The translations under genes were made by a program, and so were the position numbers. This document shows, in pieces, positions 15,033-21,455 of a DNA stretch of 30,064 nt (position 1 is its first letter; every line of letters starts with the position of its first letter). The notes beneath the pieces were generated by a model that was given only the letters and a program-made list of their open reading frames with translations, had not been told where the DNA came from and did not search any database. Where the stretch lies: contig CALDRG010000006.1 in assembly GCA_937911265.1 (NCBI GenBank), forward strand, positions 1 to 30,064, written 5' to 3'. Source of the stretch: Thalassarchaeum sp002495735 (GTDB lineage: Archaea; Thermoplasmatota; Poseidoniia; Poseidoniales; Thalassarchaeaceae).

Positions 15033-16823
15033 ATGCAGCATGGAATTCTTCATCCAAGCCTCACGCCGGGGCTAATCGAGGCCCGTGCTTACCAGCTCGA
15101 GGCGACAGATGAGGCGCTTTCCGGATCAATGATGCTCGTTCTGCCAACCGCTGCTGGTAAGACGGTGGTCGCGTGGATGGTAATCGCCGACCGATTAGAG
15201 AGCAGGGGTGGCTGGGTCCTGATGATCGCCCCGACCGTCGCCCTGGTAGAACAGCACCTGCGTGGAATCAAGTCCGTGCTGTCAGACAGCGCTTCGGTCA
15301 ATCCGATATCTGTGACAGGTCAGAACCCAGTCGCGAAGCGTGCTACTCTTTGGGGCTCGTCCAGACTTGTAATAGCGACTCCGCAGGTTGTCAGGAACGA
15401 TGTCACCCGAGGAGTCTTGGACCTCTCTGACTGCTCTCTCCTCGTTGTCGACGAGGCGCATCACGCGACGGGGAATCACGCGATGGCCCAGGTCGGCGAC
15501 ATGTATCTGTCACAGACATCCGAACCGCTCGTCCTAGCTACTACAGCGAGCCCGGGTTCCAAGACCAATCAGGTCGAGGAAATCTGCAACCGACTAGGCA
15601 TAGGTAGAATCCATCTGAAGACAGGTGCCGACGCAATGGTGGCACAGCACCTAGCAGGATTGGAGATCCAAGAGGTGAAGGTCAGAGTCCCAAATCAGAT
15701 CAGGGAGATTGCAGAGCCCCTAGTAATGTGGCAGAGCGGCATTGTCGACCGTGAGAGGAGATTGGGCAGGTACGTCATTCCTGGGTTAATCAGCCATGCT
15801 GGTCTGTCCAATGCAATGGAGCGGGCCCAACAGGCGATTTCCAGGGGCGAGTCCAGCGCCTACCAGTCGGTTTCTAGAATCGCCACTGCGATGCGTTTGC
15901 ATCACCTAATCAACCACCTGCTATGCCAAGGCGTCGCCGCCTCAAGCGAGTTCCTCGAACGGCTCTCGAGGAGTGAGCAGTCTCAGAACAAATCGACGCG
16001 GAACTTCCTGAGGGACGGACGGGTGTCGAGCCTGCGTAAGAGCCTGTCCGAGATGGGCGAGATCCATACCAAGGTCAGCGCGGTCCGAAGGCTCGTCTCT
16101 GAGAGGCTTCGCAGGAACTCCAATTCGCGCATCATCGTGTTCGCCACCTTCAGAGATACCGTCGCAGCCGTCGAGAAATCCCTAGACGAGTTAGATGGAG
16201 CTCGTCCGATACAGTTCGTCGGTCAATCCAGCCGCGAGGGCAGGGCCGGACTGACCCCCAAGCAGCAGATTGAGAGGCTGGACAAATTCAGGTCGGGTTC
16301 TGCGAATATACTAGTCGCGACTTCGGTAGGCGAAGAAGGGCTCGACATCCCTAGCGCCGACCTAGTGATATTCTACGAACCGGTGTCCAGCGAGATACGC
16401 ACCATACAGAGGCGTGGTAGGACCGGTAGGCACCGAGAGGGAGAGGTTGTCGTCCTGATAGCCGAGGACACGCGCGACGAGGGAGCTAGAGCGTCTGCCG
16501 AGAGGCGGGAGGAATTCATGCAGCGGGCCGTGCACAGGGTTCGCAGGAAACTCTTCCGCAGTCCTCACACAGATCTCTCCAACCTAGGTAGATTCGAGAT
16601 CGACTCAGAGGACGGCACCATATCTGCCTCGGAGTTCGTTTCCATACAACGCCAGATGCACCGGATAGAGATTACCGAGTCGGACGTCAGCACAGTACAG
16701 GAGAGTGAGGGGCCCATTGCACTCCCTCCGGGCACATTCAGGGCAAGGGGGCAGGCCGGGTTGGAACAATTCGGAGATGGGTCCGTCATCGACCTCGAAA
16801 ATGACCTGGAGCAGGACACTTAG
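15033..16823 (+). CDS. Hef/FANCM-like SF2 helicase, nuclease domain absent
   Basis: ATP-dependent superfamily 2 DNA helicase of the Hef/FANCM/Mph1 group, which remodels stalled replication forks and branched DNA. Motif I is LPTAAGKT (residues 37-44), motif II is DEAH (about 139-142), motif III is TTAS, and the HELICc half carries NILVATSVGEEGLDIPSADL with VIFYEPVSSEIRTIQRRGRT (motifs V-VI, about 430-464). The EEGLDIP and FYEPV-S-IR-IQRRGRTGR pattern is the Hef signature. At 596 aa it ends with an acidic tail of about 80 residues and has no ERKxxxD-type XPF nuclease or HhH region, unlike full-length Hef. It is divergent from the ribosomal operon and its stop touches the stop of the opposing redox gene. 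Confidence 0.9.
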   Translation: MQHGILHPSLTPGLIEARAYQLEATDEALSGSMMLVLPTAAGKTVVAWMVIADRLESRGGWVLMIAPTVALVEQHLRGIKSVLSDSASVNPISVTGQNPVAKRATLWGSSRLVIATPQVVRNDVTRGVLDLSDCSLLVVDEAHHATGNHAMAQVGDMYLSQTSEPLVLATTASPGSKTNQVEEICNRLGIGRIHLKTGADAMVAQHLAGLEIQEVKVRVPNQIREIAEPLVMWQSGIVDRERRLGRYVIPGLISHAGLSNAMERAQQAISRGESSAYQSVSRIATAMRLHHLINHLLCQGVAASSEFLERLSRSEQSQNKSTRNFLRDGRVSSLRKSLSEMGEIHTKVSAVRRLVSERLRRNSNSRIIVFATFRDTVAAVEKSLDELDGARPIQFVGQSSREGRAGLTPKQQIERLDKFRSGSANILVATSVGEEGLDIPSADLVIFYEPVSSEIRTIQRRGRTGRHREGEVVVLIAEDTRDEGARASAERREEFMQRAVHRVRRKLFRSPHTDLSNLGRFEIDSEDGTISASEFVSIQRQMHRIEITESDVSTVQESEGPIALPPGTFRARGQAGLEQFGDGSVIDLENDLEQDT

Positions 16824-17684
16824 TCAGTCGCCGATGACTGCAATCCTAGTCTTCAACTGTGCCAGCCTAGTGTTGTGGTGACCCATAGAGAAAGAAAGCA
16901 TCTCTGTTAGATGAATAACTGGGATATTGGTAGCGAGTCCGGTCGATCTCGAAGCCTTGCCCTGGTAGATATCGAGGACGCTGTGTGATAGGTTGCAAGC
17001 GCTTACGATGAGTTCTGCTCCCTCAGACTTGGCCTCATGGAGTACCGCAGCAGCCTGCCGCAACACCGTCGGCTCCTCGGATAACAGCCCTGGAACTCCT
17101 ACGCTCTGTGTGCGTCCCTCCCACTGCACCGGCTTACCTCCGATGGCATCGATGACCTGCTCGAGGTAGTCCGGGTCGTGGACGTCGTCGCCCCCACAGG
17201 CTCCGGCCTGCTGTATGTTCGGACCGTAGTATGCAGCGACATCGAAGTCAATGGGGTTCAGGATCACGGCCTCGAGTTTCTCGAGGCCGACCTCGTCCAC
17301 TATCACGTGCAGGAGATGATGGACTTCGACTCCCCCCGAGAATCTCTTACCGCAGGTCCTCTCAAGGACCTCGTTGACCTCTGCGAGCAGATTGGGATTC
17401 TGTTTGAGGTCGGAGAGGTCCTCATGCAGGTTCCCAGCTGTAGCTGCACACGGTGTGATGATGTCGAGGCCGAGTTCCTCTGCCATTGCGAAGGTGCGGG
17501 CATTGAGAGTCAACTGCAAACGCCTGCTGGCCTGTCTGATTATCCCGGCTCCGCAACTGGTCGCACCCCTCATTGGGATAAGTTCGATGCCCAATGATCG
17601 GGCGACAGGTTCCATCGTCTCAGCCACCTCGGTAGCGCTGCTGTGGGCCACGTTACCAGGATGATAGGCGTACTTCAGTGGCAT
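16824..17684 (-). CDS. HdrB/SdhE-like CCG-domain protein with most cluster cysteines lost
   Basis: The 286-aa protein has the two-repeat layout of HdrB, SdhE and related CCG-domain subunits that bind noncubane Fe-S clusters: YAYHPGNV, GATSCGAG, IITPCAATAG, GVEVHHLLHVIVDEVGLEK, AAYYGPN, VPGLLSE, LIVSACNLSHSVL and IPVIHLTEMLSFSMGH. Family positions normally occupied by cysteine are changed: PGC to PGN (N11), CCG to SCG (43-45), CxxC to CAAT (79-82), YGC to YGP (P155), CCG to VPG (197-199) and CxxC to CNLS (230-233). Clusters of the normal kind therefore look unlikely. The frame is intact. Its ATG overlaps the stop of the ferredoxin-flavodoxin fusion (TGATG), so the two are coupled and probably form a complex. 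Substrate unknown. Confidence 0.85.
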   Translation of the reverse strand: MPLKYAYHPGNVAHSSATEVAETMEPVARSLGIELIPMRGATSCGAGIIRQASRRLQLTLNARTFAMAEELGLDIITPCAATAGNLHEDLSDLKQNPNLLAEVNEVLERTCGKRFSGGVEVHHLLHVIVDEVGLEKLEAVILNPIDFDVAAYYGPNIQQAGACGGDDVHDPDYLEQVIDAIGGKPVQWEGRTQSVGVPGLLSEEPTVLRQAAAVLHEAKSEGAELIVSACNLSHSVLDIYQGKASRSTGLATNIPVIHLTEMLSFSMGHHNTRLAQLKTRIAVIGD

Positions 17685-19654
17685 CAGAACCTACCATCCA
17701 CTTCGTTGAATATAGCGACGACCTCATGGTGGTGGTCGACAGAGGAGTTGAACTGCTTCGGCATCTTTCCGATACCGGCAGGTGGAGCCAGCATTCCCAA
17801 CATGCCGTTGAATACATTGCCGCCGGTTCTAGTGAACCCGAATACCATGCGGGCAGTCACCCCCGAGAATAGGTTTCCGAGCAGCCCCATTGGACCGAGA
17901 ACCTGCCTGTAGATCACGGTATCATTTACTCTACCACTGCTCTTCACGGACCAGCTGTACCACCAGACGTGCTTGCCGTGGCGGCCATTGAAGCCACCCC
18001 TGCCCAGAGTCGAGGTTCGCGCGTCGAGGAGGGCGTCAGCAATGATTCTCGCTGAACCATTTTGTCGGCGGATTGAAGCGAGGTCGGTTTCGGCCTTTAT
18101 TCCCTCCTTGGAGTCCATTACATCTTGCATCCCAACTATGCTAGATTCAGAAGAGCGCGGATCGTTAATGCGCGCCCATGTCCGTGCTAGGACTGCGGGG
18201 CCGAGGTATGCCTCGGAATGAGGAGTGGCATCAGAGCAAGAATGCAGCAGTGGTGCACTGCAAAAGTCGGTAATCGAATGCAGTATGTCTGCAGTCGAGG
18301 GATCCATGGTCCCCACTACGCCCTGAGCGGTATCGGCACCCTCTCTAGTGGCTGCGACCATCCACGGCTTGGAGGACTCTCTGCCTCTCTCAAGAGGCCA
18401 GTGGTCCACAACTAGATCTCGAACAACGTCGAACGATGGCAGGGGCTCTATGCGCAGCCTCAGTCCGCCATCTCGGATTGGAGCTACCGAATCAAGTCTG
18501 ACGCTACCGGGCAGAATCAACCTGCCATTGACTGATATCGCGGTGACTGGGTCGTCGCTGGGGCCGTCTCTGAAAGTCAGGGTGCCATCATGAGTCTCCT
18601 TCAGCGCCCTCAAGGACTCGAGCACCGACATGTGACCGGGCAGGGCGCAGACCCAGGTGTCCTTGCCCGTGGTGGCGCTGACAGGGTCGTACCGGAATAT
18701 GCTAATCTCAGCTTGGATGGCCTCTGCAGCGGTCTCGGGAACGGTGAAGCCATCCTCGCCGGCCGCTCCCGCTGCGGCCGAGCCGCTGACTCGATCCTTG
18801 ATTGCCTCCACCTGATTCTCATGGAACTGGCCGCTACCATCGACCGCGGCCATCACTGCGAGTGCATCGATGGCCCAAGCTGCTGCAGAGGAGTCGTAAT
18901 CCACGTCGCAGTCAACGCGATCGAGTAGTCGCGTCGCACCCAGATGCTGCAGTCGGTCGTCCCAGTCCTTGCCAGATTCGCAGTAGAACTCGTAACTGGT
19001 ATCGCCAAGAGCGAGGATTGAGAAGTTAACTCCTGACAGATTGGGTGCCGAGTCTGCGCTGGCTTGTAGCCACAACTCCTCAGCGTTGTCGGGCATTTCG
19101 CCCTCGCCCCAAGTCGAGCAGATAATCAGGACTCTCTTCATCCCAGGCAGAGCGGACAGATCGAATCCGTCCATGTCGTGCACTGTGGCATCGAGGCCGT
19201 AGTCAGTGGCCCGCTTCGCGAATTTGGCCGCCAGTTCCTCGGAGTTGCCTGACTGCGAGCCGAATAGGATGCTCATCGTCCGGTCCCCTGCAGTCAGAAG
19301 AGACTCGAGGTCATCACCCGTTATCTCCACGGACTCCTCGGAGAATATCTCCACCTCTGGCTCGGGAGCTGCTTCCTCTGCTGCCTCAGGTACTTCCTCT
19401 CCAGTACCCTCCACTACGATGATGACATCGACTGGGCAGGCGTCTGCGGCATCGAAGATGTCATCTGAGAGAGAAGATACCACATCCGGTTTGAGCCCGG
19501 ATTTGCCAACGTTGCGGTCGTAACCGCCATCGAGCCTAACGTCGGGTTTGATGAAGCAGGTGTCTTCAGTGACCTCGAAGATGTCCGGAGCCGCTTCCTC
19601 GCAGGCATCGCAGACGATACAGCCGTCATCAATGAAGACGCTGAATATCGCCAT
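17684..19654 (-). CDS. Ferredoxin-flavodoxin-SdhB-like fusion protein
   Basis: A 656-aa multidomain redox protein. Residues 1-80: single-cluster ferredoxin with C12, C15, C18 and a distant C73 in ACPVDVI. An acidic Glu/Ala/Pro linker follows. Residues about 127-270: flavodoxin of the CysJ/cytochrome P450 reductase kind (LFGSQSGNSEELA, STWGEGEMPDNAEELW, LGDTSYEFYCESGKDWDDRL), expected to bind FMN. Residues about 316-420: fold of the SdhB/FrdB N-terminal domain (ISIFRYDP, VLESLRALKE, GTLTFRDG, SVNGRLILPGS, PLPSFDVVRDLVVD), but the four [2Fe-2S] cysteines are gone. Residues about 455-570 resemble the SdhB helical domain (YLGPAVLARTWARINDPRSS) with its cluster cysteines also lost. The last 90 aa are unassigned. 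The ATG at 19654 is preferred; a GTG three codons upstream is possible. It probably passes electrons between ferredoxin and FMN, with the partner HdrB-like protein. Confidence 0.85.
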   Translation of the reverse strand: MAIFSVFIDDGCIVCDACEEAAPDIFEVTEDTCFIKPDVRLDGGYDRNVGKSGLKPDVVSSLSDDIFDAADACPVDVIIVVEGTGEEVPEAAEEAAPEPEVEIFSEESVEITGDDLESLLTAGDRTMSILFGSQSGNSEELAAKFAKRATDYGLDATVHDMDGFDLSALPGMKRVLIICSTWGEGEMPDNAEELWLQASADSAPNLSGVNFSILALGDTSYEFYCESGKDWDDRLQHLGATRLLDRVDCDVDYDSSAAAWAIDALAVMAAVDGSGQFHENQVEAIKDRVSGSAAAGAAGEDGFTVPETAAEAIQAEISIFRYDPVSATTGKDTWVCALPGHMSVLESLRALKETHDGTLTFRDGPSDDPVTAISVNGRLILPGSVRLDSVAPIRDGGLRLRIEPLPSFDVVRDLVVDHWPLERGRESSKPWMVAATREGADTAQGVVGTMDPSTADILHSITDFCSAPLLHSCSDATPHSEAYLGPAVLARTWARINDPRSSESSIVGMQDVMDSKEGIKAETDLASIRRQNGSARIIADALLDARTSTLGRGGFNGRHGKHVWWYSWSVKSSGRVNDTVIYRQVLGPMGLLGNLFSGVTARMVFGFTRTGGNVFNGMLGMLAPPAGIGKMPKQFNSSVDHHHEVVAIFNEVDGRF

Positions 19655-19697
19655 GAAGTCCACTCGTGCCTATCGGCAGTCTGGGCACCCTGACACG

Positions 19698-19714
19698 ATT
19701 ATTGAATTTAGTGC
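19698..19714 (-). promoter_or_regulatory. Candidate promoter of the redox gene pair
   Basis: The minus strand reads ACTAAATTCAATAATCG, the only AT-rich stretch in the gap behind the thermosome gene. It would place the transcription start about 20-30 nt before the ATG of the ferredoxin-flavodoxin fusion. Based on composition and spacing. Confidence 0.4.
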
Positions 19715-19724
19715 AACCGGGGTC

Positions 19725-19741
19725 TACGGCCATAGGCCGTA
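19725..19741 (-). terminator. Hairpin after the thermosome gene
   Basis: TACGGCC and GGCCGTA form a perfect 7-bp stem with a 3-nt loop, 14 nt after the thermosome stop codon. No U-tract follows, so it may be a 3'-end stabilising hairpin rather than a true terminator. It separates the chaperonin transcript from the redox pair. Confidence 0.45.
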
Positions 19742-19755
19742 TTCCACCCTATGCC

Positions 19756-21372
19756 TCACATCATGCCCATGCCGTCGAACTCGCCGCCATCTGGCATAGG
19801 GGAGCCTGCGCGGCTAGATATCACATCGTCAATCCTCAGAATCATCACTGCGGTCTCAGAGGCGCTCTGGATGGCCTGCTCCACGACTCTGCTGGGTTCG
19901 AAGACCTGGGCCTCATTCATGTCGGCAACTCCACCCTCGTAGACATTGACTCCGAAGTGCGACTTGCCTTCCGAATGTGCCTTCCTGAGGTCGATGATGG
20001 TGTTGACCGGATCCAGTCCAGCGTTCTCAGCGAGGGTCCGAGGAATTACCTCAAGAGCCCCCGAGAATGCCTCGATAGCCATCTGCTCCCTTCCTCCGAT
20101 TCCCTCGGCGTAAGAACGCAGGTCACGGCTTATCGCAGCGACGACCGAGCCGCCTCCAGTCAGGACTACTCCATCCTCATGAGCTACAGCGACTACGCCA
20201 ACAGAATCGTCGAAGGCTCGGCGGACCTCATCGACCACGTGCTCGGTCCCGCCTCTGAGTAACACCGAGACGCTCTTAGCGTCGGAGCAGCCAGTGACGA
20301 AGACCATGTCTGACTCGCCTATCTTGCGCTCCTCGACCTTCGAAGCACTGCCTAAATCGTCGGAGGACAGGTCGTCTATGTTGGTCACGATCTTGCCGCC
20401 AGTAGCCTTCGATAGGGCCTCCATATCGCTCTTCTTGGCCCGGCGAATGGCGAACAATCCAGCCTTCGCCATGTAGTGCTGAGCCATGTCATCAATGCCC
20501 TTCTGGCAGATAATTACACTGGCTCCAGAGGCCTGAATCTTCTCAACAAGGGACTTCAGGTACTGTTCCTCCTCATCGAGGAACTGCGAGAGCATGCTCG
20601 GGTCGGTAATCTGAATCTTAGCGTCGACCTCGGTTTTCTTGACCTCAATGGCCGAGTTGATTAGGGCGATCTTTGCATCGGTCACGCTACGCGGCATGCC
20701 ACTGTGGACACGTTCCTTGTCGAGAATGATTCCGTCAATTAAGGAACTGTCCTTAATCGATCCACCCTGCTTCTTCTGTACCTTGATGTCGTCGAGGTCG
20801 ACCACTATCTCACCATCTACATCTTGGGCCACCGAGAGGACTGCTCTGACCGAGATATCTGCAAGGAACTCCTTGACTGCGCCTGCACTCTTGCCTGTGA
20901 GTGCAGTCTTCGCCACCTCTTCCAACATATCCTGAGTGACGGCGATGGAATGAGCCTCGATGAGTTCTGAGGCCTTGTCGGAGGCGAGTCTGAAGCCCTC
21001 ACAGATTACTGTTGGATGGACATTCTGCTCGACTAGGTCCTCACTGCGCTTCAGCAGCTCCCCTGCAATTACGACGGCACTTGTGGTGCCATCGTAGCAG
21101 TGCTGCTCCTGAGTCTTTGCGATCTCTATAATCATCTTCGCCGCAGGGTGCTCTATATCCATCTCCTTGAGAATAGTAGCGCCGTCATTGGTGATGACTA
21201 CGTCACCCATGCTGTCTACCAGCATCTTATCCATACCCTTCGGACCTAGAGTAGAGCGCACCGAGTCAGCCACTGCCTTGGCAGCAGCGATGTTGTTGCT
21301 CTGCGCCGAGCGACCACTGGTACGCTCTGTGCCTTCCTTGAGGATGAAAATTGGTTGTTGACCGCTGTACAT
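19756..21372 (-). CDS. ths: Thermosome (group II chaperonin) subunit
   Basis: Cytosolic ATP-driven protein-folding chamber. The 538 aa include the family blocks SNNIAAAKAVADSVRSTLGP, KGMDKMLVDSMGDVVITNDG, the apical domain with the helical-protrusion region, and the C-terminal GMGMM tail. The nucleotide loop normally written EVGDGTT reads HCYDGTT here, with Tyr93 in place of Gly; the catalytic Asp (94) is kept. The frame is intact and all other blocks look functional. The gene lies 83 nt after the surface-protein gene and has its own ribosome-binding site (GGAGTG) and TATA-like box. Confidence 0.97.
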   Translation of the reverse strand: MYSGQQPIFILKEGTERTSGRSAQSNNIAAAKAVADSVRSTLGPKGMDKMLVDSMGDVVITNDGATILKEMDIEHPAAKMIIEIAKTQEQHCYDGTTSAVVIAGELLKRSEDLVEQNVHPTVICEGFRLASDKASELIEAHSIAVTQDMLEEVAKTALTGKSAGAVKEFLADISVRAVLSVAQDVDGEIVVDLDDIKVQKKQGGSIKDSSLIDGIILDKERVHSGMPRSVTDAKIALINSAIEVKKTEVDAKIQITDPSMLSQFLDEEEQYLKSLVEKIQASGASVIICQKGIDDMAQHYMAKAGLFAIRRAKKSDMEALSKATGGKIVTNIDDLSSDDLGSASKVEERKIGESDMVFVTGCSDAKSVSVLLRGGTEHVVDEVRRAFDDSVGVVAVAHEDGVVLTGGGSVVAAISRDLRSYAEGIGGREQMAIEAFSGALEVIPRTLAENAGLDPVNTIIDLRKAHSEGKSHFGVNVYEGGVADMNEAQVFEPSRVVEQAIQSASETAVMILRIDDVISSRAGSPMPDGGEFDGMGMM

Positions 21373-21410
21373 AGGAAATCACACTCCGGTATCCGGCGAC
21401 CAATAGGGGG

Positions 21411-21420
21411 GTCATAAGGC
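21411..21420 (-). promoter_or_regulatory. Candidate thermosome promoter
   Basis: The minus strand reads GCCTTATGAC, a TATA-like element that would start transcription about 18 nt before the thermosome ATG and leave room for its GGAGTG ribosome-binding site. A similar GCTTATGG element occurs before the membrane protein at 25100. Confidence 0.35.
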
Positions 21421-21455
21421 CTCGCACGGGCGTATGCGGGCGCGCATCGAGACGC

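Noticed and set aside
16824..19654. Idea that the redox pair is a decaying pseudogene pair
   Set aside because: Both frames are open over more than 2.8 kb, overlap by one base for coupling, and keep conserved framework residues; loss is concentrated at the cysteines.
19666..20262. 198-codon plus-strand frame opposite the thermosome end
   Set aside because: Antisense to conserved chaperonin sequence; no plausible protein features.
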